Assembly (NCBI GenBank): GCA_035290025.1
Contig: DATDVL010000002.1
Location: 1 to 23,843 of the forward strand
Origin: DATDVL01 sp035290025
GTDB lineage: Archaea; Nanobdellota; Nanobdellia; SCGC-AAA011-G17; DATDVL01
DNA: 23,843 bases
Direction of reading: 5' to 3'
Position 1 is the stretch's first letter; each line of letters opens with the position of its first letter. The notes beneath the pieces are model-generated. The model had not been told where the DNA came from. It made no database searches and saw nothing but the letters and a program-made list of their open reading frames with translations. The position numbers were made by a program, and so were the translations under genes. Positions 1 through 7,936 of this stretch are shown in pieces.

Positions 1-1190
1 ATAATCAACCATTCATCAATGAAACGATCACCAACAATTACACCATCACCCCTGACTATTATAACAAACACGACACTATCACCTGGCATTACGAAATTGT
101 CGACAACGCAGGAAACCAACAAACCAGCGACGAACAAAGCATAACTGTAGACAACAGCAAACCTATCATTACTTACCAGCCACCTAATATCAACGGAAAA
201 GAAGACGACCCACCACTCATGATCATGAACCTAGAAAACAACACCAGCGACGAAGACAACGACACCATCAACTACATCCTCAACCTAGGAACACCCAACA
301 TTATTACCTGCACCAGCACCACAACACTCACCTGCACGCCACAAGAAAACAAAAACGGAAAAACAACCCTAACACTCACCGCAACCGACAACGAAACCAC
401 CTCCAACACCATAACACTCACCGTAGATTTACAACCCGTCAACGACCAACCAACACCACCAAAACTTTTAACACCCCAAGAAAAAAATAGTTACTACAAA
501 CTACCACCAACATTCACCTGGGAAGCAGCACAAGACATAGAAAACGACAAACTAACCTACTTCTTTTACATCTCCAACAACTCCAACGAACCCAACTACA
601 GCGCACCCCATATTTACCAAACAGACAAACTCACCTACATCCTACCACCCCTTGACGAAGGAACCTACTACGCACGCATGATAAGCTTTGACAATCAAGC
701 AGCAAGCAGCTGGACAACATTCACCTTCACCTATGATTATAACACACCAACACTTACTCTTGCCTATGACACGACGACACAAACACTCATCGTTGGTATT
801 AATGATAATTATGACACACAACCCACCATGCATGTACGAAGCTATGAAGAAAAGAAAAAAAACTACCGAGAATACACCATCACCGACAAAGCAGGAAACA
901 ACCAAATCATTACTACCCTGTATAGTATCAGCAAAAACGTACTCACACTCCACATCACCAAAATCATCAGCAACGGAAGGACTATTACACCCACAGACAA
1001 TAGCTACACCATAGAAAAAAACAAACAAACATTCACGCAGAAAAAAGGAGAAGACATAACACTCACCTACAACGAAAAAAACGACCAAACAACCATAACA
1101 CAACCCAAAGAAAAAACGAAAAAAGTCAACGGAAAAGCAAAACTACTCCTCAATATACAAAGCGGAGATATCTATACTGCTATGAGGTAA
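1..1190 (+). CDS. Ig/fibronectin-like surface protein, C-terminal part (5' end outside window)
   Basis: The reading frame is open from base 3 to the stop at 1188-1190 and enters from the left edge, so only the last 395 codons are present. The ATG at 219 is internal. The visible part is made of beta-sandwich-like repeats. One ends in VDNAGNQQ..ITVDNSKP. The next carries TLTLTATDNETTSNTITLTV followed by VND, typical of bacterial-type Ig/cadherin tandem repeats. Then comes a FnIII-like unit (PPTFTWEAAQDIENDKLTY). The last ~100 residues are Lys/Thr-rich, and no C-terminal membrane anchor is visible. The many Asn-x-Ser/Thr sites would suit a glycosylated exported protein. Role inferred: cell-surface or S-layer-associated adhesin. 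Codons follow the A/C bias of the + strand. The specific family is not recognised. Confidence 0.8.
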   Translation, partial: NQPFINETITNNYTITPDYYNKHDTITWHYEIVDNAGNQQTSDEQSITVDNSKPIITYQPPNINGKEDDPPLMIMNLENNTSDEDNDTINYILNLGTPNIITCTSTTTLTCTPQENKNGKTTLTLTATDNETTSNTITLTVDLQPVNDQPTPPKLLTPQEKNSYYKLPPTFTWEAAQDIENDKLTYFFYISNNSNEPNYSAPHIYQTDKLTYILPPLDEGTYYARMISFDNQAASSWTTFTFTYDYNTPTLTLAYDTTTQTLIVGINDNYDTQPTMHVRSYEEKKKNYREYTITDKAGNNQIITTLYSISKNVLTLHITKIISNGRTITPTDNSYTIEKNKQTFTQKKGEDITLTYNEKNDQTTITQPKEKTKKVNGKAKLLLNIQSGDIYTAMR

Positions 1191-1206
1191 TATGTTTAGA
1201 AAATAA

Positions 1207-2277
1207 TTATTTACCCTGCGCCGTATCTACAGTCGTAAAACTAGATTTGTACTCGAAAGGCTTAGGTGTTTCTCCTGGATAGGTGCCTCTAAAAGAAAAC
1301 TCGTAGGTCGTAGCATTCTCCAAAGGATCCTTAGCAATAATATATGCAGCCCTACCAAAAGGACCAGGAACAGGCTTTTCAGGAGAAGCAAAATGGAAGG
1401 GAACATCAACCCATGACTCAGGAACATCAACATATTTTGTTCTTAGCTTAGTGTCTTTACTACCGGGAGGATTTCGAACAACAACCTCGGCACGATGAGC
1501 AGGAACAAATTTTTTAAGACTACCCTCTAAATTTTTGGGAGTAACGACAGACCATTTTCTACGACTTGATGGGGGAGCAGTAGGGTCAAAAGCAGGGCCA
1601 TACCAGCTAATTGTAATAGGATAACCACCAACACCATCAGCATCATTAGGAATAGGGTTAGGGTCTTCTGAAGCCATAGCTAGAGGGACATTGTTCTGAT
1701 TCTTAGTTGGGTAAACAACAAAATCTTGCAAATGTCTATCCCAATTGACTTTACCACTACTTGTTACAGTAAACCATTGATCTTTATCATTCTTTACCGC
1801 TCCTGTTCCTGTATTAGTTATATAAGGATCAAGCAAGGGTAAGCGGTGAAAAAAAGTACCTATATAACCATCAATAGAACTTATGGGGTCTACAAAACCA
1901 ACATTGCCTGCAGCGGATTTACCTTCTGGTGTATAGCCTGGTAGTTTTGGATCTTCGCTGTGGAATGTATTAATTCTTTCAGATAAAGTAAGATTATTAT
2001 TAATTAACGATGGACGCAAATTGTTTACCCTAAGATAATTTGCATGTGCTTCACAGTCTTTTGATAATTCTGGATCGAATTTAACAGGTCTTAAGCCTGC
2101 TTTTTGTCTGTATTCATTAAGTCTTGCAACAGCTTTTTCACCAAGACTTTCTTCTGTAGTCACAGCTGTTGGGTTAGGGACTGCGTCTTGAGCATACACC
2201 TTATTTTCGAGGCTAGCTCCACCTAAACTTGCTCCTAGAAGCACTGCAGCTTTAGTAAAGTTTCTTAACCATGCCAT
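1207..2277 (-). CDS. Secreted CAP (SCP/PR1)-domain protein with C-terminal Ig-like domain
   Basis: This 356-aa protein begins with a Sec signal peptide (Arg5, Lys9, hydrophobic 10-22, likely cleavage after VYA at 27-29). A CAP-like domain follows: AVARLNEYRQKAGL at 49-62, the AHANYL helix at 77-82 (candidate His78), His106 and FFHRLPLLDP at 142-151. Residues ~215-352 resemble the SbsA-type Ig-like domain attached to CAP domains in bacteria (GYPITISW; ATTYEFSFRGTY; a closing SSFTT). CAP proteins are extracellular, and their biochemical role in prokaryotes is mostly unknown. The start is supported by a TATA box 25 bp upstream, which implies a leaderless mRNA. Unlike its neighbours, the gene lacks the A/C bias of the + strand, and its architecture is bacterial; both suggest horizontal acquisition. 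The domain call is by motif recognition only. Confidence 0.8.
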   Translation of the reverse strand: MAWLRNFTKAAVLLGASLGGASLENKVYAQDAVPNPTAVTTEESLGEKAVARLNEYRQKAGLRPVKFDPELSKDCEAHANYLRVNNLRPSLINNNLTLSERINTFHSEDPKLPGYTPEGKSAAGNVGFVDPISSIDGYIGTFFHRLPLLDPYITNTGTGAVKNDKDQWFTVTSSGKVNWDRHLQDFVVYPTKNQNNVPLAMASEDPNPIPNDADGVGGYPITISWYGPAFDPTAPPSSRRKWSVVTPKNLEGSLKKFVPAHRAEVVVRNPPGSKDTKLRTKYVDVPESWVDVPFHFASPEKPVPGPFGRAAYIIAKDPLENATTYEFSFRGTYPGETPKPFEYKSSFTTVDTAQGK

Positions 2278-2298
2278 ACTACTATTAGGAGTTCCAAC

Positions 2299-2306
2299 TT
2301 TATAAA
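2299..2306 (-). promoter_or_regulatory. TATA box of the CAP gene
   Basis: TTTATAAA centred 25-26 bp upstream of the ATG at 2277, the spacing expected when transcription starts at the start codon. Confidence 0.65.
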
Positions 2307-2350
2307 CCTAATGAATCATTACTCAAGAGTGAAACAAATAACCCGTTAGC

Positions 2351-2358
2351 TATTTAAA
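2351..2358 (+). promoter_or_regulatory. TATA box of the Cys-rich pilin-like gene
   Basis: TATTTAAA lies only about 16 bp (from its centre) before the ATG at 2371 but 28 bp before an in-frame GTG at 2383. Given the leaderless spacing elsewhere in this window, this favours the GTG as the true start. Confidence 0.45.
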
Positions 2359-2370
2359 CTCCCAACAAGC

Positions 2371-4191
2371 ATGATAATTACGGTGTTACAGTTCTTGAAA
2401 AAGACAAAAAAAAGAGGTACGCGAGCACAGCTAGCATTAGAATACTTATTCATCGTTGGCATCGTCCTTGTCGGCATTATAGCCATATTCGGCAAACCTG
2501 TTTACGACCGATTCACCGGTGATACACGCATCATCACTGCACAACGATCCGTTGACATCCTCGCAGGAGCAGCAGACGACACTTATCTATTAGGAAAAAA
2601 CAATAAAAAATGTGTCACTATAGAAATACCCAAAGGCGTCGTCTACACACAACTTGCTTACGGAGAAGTATTATTACGATTACAACAAGGAAATTCTGTC
2701 AATGACATCGTAGCAAAATCACGCTACCAAACAGGGCTTGTAGGAGTACTACCACCGACACCTGGCATCTATAGTATATGTATTTACCAAGAATCAGACA
2801 ATGGAGCAGTAGCAACACTCGCAGGAGCAACATGCGCAGCAAACGACGGATGCAAACTCTACTGCGACATAGCAGACCCCGACTGCACCAATCCCGATAA
2901 TGGCTATGTACCATCACTCAACGGAGCCTACTGCGGCAACGACGTACTCGAAAGCGGAGAACAATGCGAACTCACAACATCGTGCAACGCAACCATTTAC
3001 AATTACACATTCTGCAACATACAAACATGCCTCTGCGGAGAAATATACCCAGGATATGGAGACGGAGGAGGACCACCACCAGAACGAGGAAGCGGAGACC
3101 CACCCCCACCCCCAACTGGAGAAGGAGGCGGTCAAATTAATGAAACTTTCCAGCCAACTTTTGCTTGTTCTGGAGGTCCTTATACTAATGCTCAGGGTTA
3201 TAATGGAAACACAGCTGCAGGAGCAGCACAATGTACACCCCGAAATTGCCCAACCGATTATTACTGTGACACATCTCTTTGTGAATGCAAACCTAACCCC
3301 ACCACTGGAGGAGGCATCGCCTGCGGTACTGAAGGAACATCAACACCATCCATGCCACAAAGCACCTGCGAAAACCACGAATGCCCACCCAACCAAGTAT
3401 GCAAAGCATCAAAATCATTCTGCGCCTGTGTACCCACAGGAGGAACAGGAGTAACATGCGAAGGAGTATACGAAACACACCCCGTAGACACAGAATACTG
3501 CTCAGCAGTAGATGACTGCGGCATGGACCGACACTGCAGCCCATCAGGAAGCACGTGCAGATGTGTAGGACAAGGAGCATTCACCGTGCAAGACGGAACC
3601 TTAGACACACTAGGAGGAGAAGACTGCGACGAAACAGCAGGAAACCCCACAGCACAATGCAGAGCAAGCCTAGGAGATGTTAGCACCACACAATATTATT
3701 GCACACAATCCAATTGTTATACCAATCCTGTAACTTACGTTGGTGACGGAACGATACAAACACCCAATGCACAAGGACTAACAGAAGCATGCGATGTATT
3801 ATTCGACGAACACCCCAGCATACCCAGCCAAACCTGCGGTCTTATGGGAGTTTATATCACTGACACTGACGGCGATGGCTTAAGCAACAATGAAGAAAAC
3901 ACGGGAACCTACGGATGGATAACCAACCAAAACAATGCAGACAGCGACGGCGACAGCATCAGCGACGGAGCGGAAATATACGCTGGATTTGACCCCACTG
4001 ACCCCTTACTCATGAACAACTTAGGCATAGAAGAAAATGACGGCTTACTCAACAGCATAGACTACCCCGACATCACCAACGTAGAACAATGCGATACTGC
4101 ATCACTCACTAACGGCAACACTTATTGTGTATCACTAGGATTTGATATGTGCAGCACGATCAACAGCCACTGCGTCAACAACGACAACTAA
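2371..4191 (+). CDS. Class III signal peptide protein: Cys-rich pilin-like adhesin with thrombospondin type 3 region
   Basis: 606 aa. The N-terminus (KKRGTRAQLALEYLF, residues 13-27, then a hydrophobic stretch to ~40) is a class III signal. Prepilin peptidase would cut before Gln20, which leaves Glu24 at +5. Residues ~55-110 match the module VD.L..AAD.TYLLG...V.IEIPKGV, also present in the 6092-6517 gene. A CGNDVLESGEQCE motif (~187-200) precedes a Gly/Pro-rich spacer (~228-256). Three Cys-rich repeats follow, of pattern C-x4/5-C-x5-C-x4/6-CxC. Residues ~499-546 carry two DxDGDxxSxxxE-type calcium loops (DTDGDGLSNNEE, DSDGDSISDGAE) as in thrombospondin type 3 repeats. It is probably a pilus-tip or surface adhesin that is disulfide- and calcium-stabilised. 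An in-frame GTG at 2383 fits the TATA box better than this ATG. Confidence 0.85.
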   Translation: MIITVLQFLKKTKKRGTRAQLALEYLFIVGIVLVGIIAIFGKPVYDRFTGDTRIITAQRSVDILAGAADDTYLLGKNNKKCVTIEIPKGVVYTQLAYGEVLLRLQQGNSVNDIVAKSRYQTGLVGVLPPTPGIYSICIYQESDNGAVATLAGATCAANDGCKLYCDIADPDCTNPDNGYVPSLNGAYCGNDVLESGEQCELTTSCNATIYNYTFCNIQTCLCGEIYPGYGDGGGPPPERGSGDPPPPPTGEGGGQINETFQPTFACSGGPYTNAQGYNGNTAAGAAQCTPRNCPTDYYCDTSLCECKPNPTTGGGIACGTEGTSTPSMPQSTCENHECPPNQVCKASKSFCACVPTGGTGVTCEGVYETHPVDTEYCSAVDDCGMDRHCSPSGSTCRCVGQGAFTVQDGTLDTLGGEDCDETAGNPTAQCRASLGDVSTTQYYCTQSNCYTNPVTYVGDGTIQTPNAQGLTEACDVLFDEHPSIPSQTCGLMGVYITDTDGDGLSNNEENTGTYGWITNQNNADSDGDSISDGAEIYAGFDPTDPLLMNNLGIEENDGLLNSIDYPDITNVEQCDTASLTNGNTYCVSLGFDMCSTINSHCVNNDN

Positions 4192-4250
4192 ACTCTCTAA
4201 ACAAAAGTATTCTAAAAATATTAGACAAAAACATGAAAGATATGGTTATT

Positions 4251-4304
4251 AAACTATACGATGCAAACGTAAAGTAATATACAAAACTATACGATGACAT
4301 CGTA
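4251..4304 (+). promoter_or_regulatory. Two operator-like repeats upstream of the DUF4143 ATPase
   Basis: AAACTATACGATG occurs at 4251-4263 and again at 4284-4296, exactly 33 bp apart (about three helical turns), and each copy is followed by CGTAAAG. The second copy contains the perfect 15-nt palindrome TACGATG-A-CATCGTA (4290-4304); the first is a degenerate version (4257-4271). The palindrome ends 4 bp before the TATA box, so a bound protein would occlude the pre-initiation complex. This points to a repressor site, possibly autoregulatory. Confidence 0.6.
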
Positions 4305-4307
4305 AAG

Positions 4308-4315
4308 CTTATAAA
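4308..4315 (+). promoter_or_regulatory. TATA box of the DUF4143 ATPase
   Basis: CTTATAAA centred 26-27 bp before the ATG at 4338, which implies a leaderless mRNA. Confidence 0.65.
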
Positions 4316-4337
4316 CTCGTAACGGTCATAAATACTT

Positions 4338-5498
4338 ATGGACATTGAAACAGAACTCTACCAACAAAACCCTTGGTGGGAAGGAAAATTTGAAGAAAAA
4401 AGCATACCACGAGAAATGTACTTAGAAAAAATATTCAAAAATATTACTAGCAAAGAAATTATCATATTAACAGGACTGAGAAGAATAGGAAAAACAACTC
4501 TACTCTACCAAACCATAAAAAAATTATTAAACAATAACATACAACCAGAAAACATACTCTTCATCAGACTAGACACCTTTAACCTACTCAACAACTCCAT
4601 CCACCAACTCATCGAAGAATACAGAAAAATACACAAAAAAACAGCATCAGAATTCTTTTACCTATTCCTAGACGAGGTAACATCACGAGAAAACTTTGAA
4701 CAAGAACTAAAAAGCCTCTACGACCAAGGAAACATAAAAATTATCTGCTCCTCATCAATAGCAACACTCATGAGAGACAAAAAAGCACAACTCACCGGAA
4801 GAACAAAAACCATAGAAATCATGCCACTCACCTTCCAAGAATTCTTACAATTTAAAAAAGAAAAAATAAGCAAAACAGACACAGCAAAAACAGAAAGCTA
4901 CTTTAACGACTACTTAAGAATTGGCGGAATACCCTATTTTGTCCTGACAGAAGACAGAGCCTACCTCAATGAACTCATTGAAAGCATTATCTACAAAGAC
5001 ATCATAGCCTACCACAAAATATCAGGAGAACGAGCAGTAAAAGAACTATTTATATTATTATGCCAAAGAGTAGGAAAACCAACCAGCTATAACAAACTAG
5101 CAAAAATATTAAAAATCTCCGTTGACAGCGTAAAAAGATACGTTGGCTACTTTGAAAAAGCATATTTATTCTACGTCGTCGACAGATACTCAACATCAAC
5201 AAACGAAAAAATAACATCACCAAAAAAAATCTATATCGGCGATGTCGGCATAAAAAATACTATAACAGAATTCAAAGATCTCGGAGCAAGCTACGAAAAC
5301 CTCGTATACCTAAAAATCAAAGACGAAAACCCCCACTATTACTCTGAAAACACTATAGAAATAGACTTCATTACTAAAGACACCCTAATAGAAGCTAAAT
5401 ATGGGCAGAAACTCAACGAAAAACAAACAAAACTTTTCACCCAATTAAAAATGAAGAATAAAATTATAGCAGAAGGATACAAGTTCTTCTTAACCTAA
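4338..5498 (+). CDS. AAA_14 / DUF4143 ATPase
   Basis: 386 aa, recognised as the AAA_14 plus DUF4143 family of predicted ATPases common in archaea and bacteria. Residues 46-54 form the Walker A motif GLRRIGKTT. The Walker B acidic pair is in LFLDE (109-113), followed by sensor-like CSSS (137-140) and LTGR (152-155). From ~190 the DUF4143 part begins (YLRIGGIPYFV, then YKDII). A winged-helix-like segment follows (SYNKLAKILKISVDSVKRYV), and the C-terminal acidic/Lys motif IEIDFITKD..IEAKYG resembles a PD-(D/E)XK nuclease core, as noted for the family. The function is not established; DNA binding and autoregulation are plausible. The gene is monocistronic, convergent with the 5712-6517 operon, and has the operator-like repeats just upstream. 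Confidence 0.88.
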   Translation: MDIETELYQQNPWWEGKFEEKSIPREMYLEKIFKNITSKEIIILTGLRRIGKTTLLYQTIKKLLNNNIQPENILFIRLDTFNLLNNSIHQLIEEYRKIHKKTASEFFYLFLDEVTSRENFEQELKSLYDQGNIKIICSSSIATLMRDKKAQLTGRTKTIEIMPLTFQEFLQFKKEKISKTDTAKTESYFNDYLRIGGIPYFVLTEDRAYLNELIESIIYKDIIAYHKISGERAVKELFILLCQRVGKPTSYNKLAKILKISVDSVKRYVGYFEKAYLFYVVDRYSTSTNEKITSPKKIYIGDVGIKNTITEFKDLGASYENLVYLKIKDENPHYYSENTIEIDFITKDTLIEAKYGQKLNEKQTKLFTQLKMKNKIIAEGYKFFLT

Positions 5499-5513
5499 AA
5501 CCTTTCTATTACC

Positions 5514-5533
5514 AATAGAAGCTATCTTCTATT
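5514..5533. repeat. Perfect inverted repeat between convergent genes
   Basis: AATAGAAG-ctat-CTTCTATT forms an 8-bp stem with a 4-nt loop, 15 nt after the ATPase stop. There is no T-run after it on the + strand. It may be a 3' processing or stabilising hairpin. The rest of 5499-5711 shows no convincing gene. Confidence 0.4.
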
Positions 5534-5711
5534 ATCCGTAGAAGGACTACTGCATAAACAACCCACTAGCCAGGAAAACAACAACTATCTACAACAATTT
5601 AGAAAAAACTTTGAACATCACCTTGGAAACCTTTGGATAAATCACCACGCAGAGTTCAATACTCATTTGGAACGCCAGTTATTCTATCTCAAATACTAGT
5701 AATAACAATCT

Positions 5712-6095
5712 TCATCCGACAACAACACTCACATTACCCGCAACATTCTGCACATGAATACCACCAGAAATATTTACATACGGACCAACACTGCCTAAAT
5801 AATTACAAAAAGCAATCTCCTGCACTGACTCATTTGTATACGTACGAATCAAACTAGAATTTAAGATGGTATGCTTATAATACAAAAACAATGAAGCATT
5901 ACTTGTAGGGCCCAACGTTTTCACACCACTCAACGTATCAGCCAAAGACAAACACTCGGCATGCGCAGCAACAAAAACCTCCGTTGATGACAATTCCTGC
6001 TGTTTAATCACTGTAAATGCAAGCACAATAATAAACAGCATAATAACTGCACCCACAGCAAACAACGTCTCAACAGCTAGTTGACCCTGCTTCAT
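5712..6095 (-). CDS. Class III signal peptide pilin-like protein
   Basis: 127 aa. The N-terminus MKQGQLAVETLF followed by ~20 hydrophobic residues is a class III signal: cleavage before Gln5, Glu9 at +5. A short extracellular domain of ~95 residues follows, with two cysteines (in AECLSLAD and FCNYLG) and several N-glycosylation-type sites. The ATG overlaps the TGA of the upstream gene (ATGA, 4 nt), so the two pilin-like genes form one transcription and translation unit. Minor pilin or pseudopilin role inferred; no finer family is recognised. Confidence 0.82.
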   Translation of the reverse strand: MKQGQLAVETLFAVGAVIMLFIIVLAFTVIKQQELSSTEVFVAAHAECLSLADTLSGVKTLGPTSNASLFLYYKHTILNSSLIRTYTNESVQEIAFCNYLGSVGPYVNISGGIHVQNVAGNVSVVVG

Positions 6096-6517
6096 TGATA
6101 CACCACATCTGTAATATTCACGTGAGAACTATTCATCGCCCAGACACGGACAGCATGATACCCACTACTTGTATCAACCTTGCCTACCACATACGGCAAA
6201 ACAGGAAGCGCAAGCTCACCTGAAGACACGTCACCCCAAATAGCCGTATCCATGACTAAAACAACTTCTTTTGTATTATTCACCTTAACAGCAGTAACAC
6301 CTGAAGGCAAAGAAAAACCTATAACTTGCTGACTACCCGAACCCAACAAGTACACTTCATCAACCGTAGCCTGCAAACGATCAACAACAACACGCAACTC
6401 ACCCTGACGCAAGTCATCACGCATATGACTAAACGTGTAATACCACACAGGGATAGCCACTACTAATAACATACCCAACAAAAACAAATACTCTGTAGAC
6501 GCCTGACCACCTCTCAT
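6092..6517 (-). CDS. Class III signal peptide pilin-like protein
   Basis: 141 aa. MRGGQASTEYLFLLGMLLVVAIPV is a class III signal: cleavage before Gln5, Glu9 at +5. The remainder carries VVVDRLQATVDEVYLLGSG then FSLPSGV, the helix-plus-strand module common in archaeal pilin-like proteins and shared with the N-terminal part of the 2371-4191 adhesin. It is first in a two-gene operon (4-nt overlap with 5712-6095). A TATA-like element 27 bp upstream suggests a leaderless start at this ATG. Val, Gly and Ser are over-represented, as expected for a gene on the G/T-rich strand. Minor pilin role inferred. Confidence 0.83.
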   Translation of the reverse strand: MRGGQASTEYLFLLGMLLVVAIPVWYYTFSHMRDDLRQGELRVVVDRLQATVDEVYLLGSGSQQVIGFSLPSGVTAVKVNNTKEVVLVMDTAIWGDVSSGELALPVLPYVVGKVDTSSGYHAVRVWAMNSSHVNITDVVYQ

Positions 6518-6540
6518 AATTTTAATTATTTTTTGAATCC

Positions 6541-6548
6541 TTAAATAG
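6541..6548 (-). promoter_or_regulatory. TATA-like box of the 6517-5712 pilin operon
   Basis: CTATTTAA on the minus strand, centred 27-28 bp upstream of the ATG at 6517. Confidence 0.5.
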
Positions 6549-6597
6549 TTACTTATCCATTTAGTATTTACTACTTAGTGACTATAAAACCATCAAG

Positions 6598-6605
6598 TTT
6601 ATAAA
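6598..6605 (+). promoter_or_regulatory. TATA box of the exported coiled-coil gene
   Basis: TTTATAAA inside the palindrome AAGTTTATAAACTT, centred 26-27 bp before the ATG at 6628. This spacing favours that ATG over a TTG at 6613. Confidence 0.65.
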
Positions 6606-6627
6606 CTTCTTTTTGTACATTTTTCTT

Positions 6628-7878
6628 ATGAAACGATTCTTCACAGGATTAGGACTAGGAAGTCTCATAGCAGGATTAGGTGTCTGTGCATTTACACCAA
6701 CACCCGAAGCAACACTGACACAACAAGCACGACCCCACACAGAACAAGTAACTACCCGAGAACAAACACTTACCACACAACTGCGAAAAGCAGAACAAGA
6801 ACTCCAAAAAAACAAAGAACTACTAACAACTACTAACAACCAATTAACAGCATTACAACCAGCACTCCAATTCGAACAATTCACCCAACAACTACCCCAA
6901 GAATTCCCCCTAGGCATAGCACGAGAAATATTCAAAAACAAACAACCATTATTCCGCAACGGAAAATACTTCTCCCTAGGACCCAACGGGTTCCAGATAT
7001 ACACACCCGGAACCAACCCTGTACTAACAGCACTCACAGGACAAGCACTTCCCGATGACAAATTCAAAGAAGCAGACCTCACACCAGAACTCAAAGACGG
7101 CATCACCTTCACCCTAGGAAGTGAAGACTACATCGTAAAAACATTCAGAACAAGCTGGGCACCCTTCGACATATCCGTCTTCAGAAAAAGCGACGGAAAA
7201 AGAATGGGAACATCCATCAATATCGGACACCTCTACGACCTAGAAGTCGTCGTCAACAACGGAACACCCCTAGGCATAGCACTCGCCATGGACAACTACA
7301 GCCAACAAGCACCACCACCTGTACAACAAGAATTCTACGGCTTACCCACATTCCCAACTACACAAGAACTTGCAGAACAAAAAATACTTTATGTCAAAGA
7401 ACTCAAAGACGGCAAAGAAATAGTACCCACAGATGACGCAGGAAACCCTGTATACTACCCTGTATCACGCACAGGACTCAACATTGTCATATTCCCTTTA
7501 TTTGGCGACGGACAAATAGGAAGCATAGCAGCACTCGCAGACAAAATACCTGACAGCAACGGCACCAAAGCAGACAAATACCGTTCACGCATCATCCTAC
7601 GAGAAGCAGGAGAAACACCACTCGTATCCTGGAACCCAAAACCACAAACACTTGTCAACCTAGCACCCATAGAACGAGGAGCACGACTAGAAAACACGAC
7701 CACTAGCGGCAATACTTTAGAAACAACCGTCACTTATTTCGGCAACCAGTACCAAACCGCTTACCAAGAATTAATAACAGCAACACACTACGGAGCACTC
7801 TGGCAAGAAAAAACAGGAACTCTAAGTATATCCCTCAACGACCTCACAAATTATCAACCACAAGACCTCAGCAAATAA
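6628..7878 (+). CDS. Exported or membrane-anchored coiled-coil protein of unknown function
   Basis: 416 aa from the ATG at 6628, chosen by TATA spacing; an in-frame TTG at 6613 would add five residues. The N-terminus MKRFFTGLGLGSLIAGLGVCAF is a signal peptide or anchor. Cys20 sits at the end of the hydrophobic stretch, but the preceding residues (LGV) are a poor lipobox. Residues ~30-75 form a heptad-like coiled coil (TTREQTLTTQLRKAEQELQKNKELL). The rest is soluble, mostly beta-predicted by eye, with no family I recognise. The protein probably acts outside the membrane. It is divergent from the 6517-5712 pilin operon, but no functional link is visible. Confidence 0.7.
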   Translation: MKRFFTGLGLGSLIAGLGVCAFTPTPEATLTQQARPHTEQVTTREQTLTTQLRKAEQELQKNKELLTTTNNQLTALQPALQFEQFTQQLPQEFPLGIAREIFKNKQPLFRNGKYFSLGPNGFQIYTPGTNPVLTALTGQALPDDKFKEADLTPELKDGITFTLGSEDYIVKTFRTSWAPFDISVFRKSDGKRMGTSINIGHLYDLEVVVNNGTPLGIALAMDNYSQQAPPPVQQEFYGLPTFPTTQELAEQKILYVKELKDGKEIVPTDDAGNPVYYPVSRTGLNIVIFPLFGDGQIGSIAALADKIPDSNGTKADKYRSRIILREAGETPLVSWNPKPQTLVNLAPIERGARLENTTTSGNTLETTVTYFGNQYQTAYQELITATHYGALWQEKTGTLSISLNDLTNYQPQDLSK

Positions 7879-7905
7879 TATTAGCCCATCAATTTAGTCC
7901 ATAAA

Positions 7906-7913
7906 TTATATAA
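7906..7913 (+). promoter_or_regulatory. TATA box of the Nudix gene
   Basis: TTATATAA centred 27-28 bp before the ATG at 7937; leaderless arrangement. Confidence 0.6.
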
Positions 7914-7936
7914 AAGAATAAAACTAAGACTCTATC

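Noticed and set aside
642..1103. Minus-strand open frame inside the first surface-protein gene
   Set aside because: The Cys/Val/Phe-rich product is the antisense reading of A/C-rich coding sequence; no homology pattern.
2900..3454. Second plus-strand frame inside the Cys-rich adhesin
   Set aside because: Long only because the skewed sequence has few stops; the adhesin frame carries the class III signal and ordered Cys repeats.
4200..5500. Mobile element around the DUF4143 ATPase
   Set aside because: No terminal inverted repeats, target duplications or transposase found; the repeats upstream look like operators.
5499..5711. Possible small RNA or gene remnant in the convergent gap
   Set aside because: Only the 8-bp inverted repeat is visible; no promoter or conserved frame.
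5633..5857. Plus-strand open frame of 74 codons
   Set aside because: It overlaps the well-supported class III gene at 5712-6095 on the other strand, has no promoter and a composition expected by chance.
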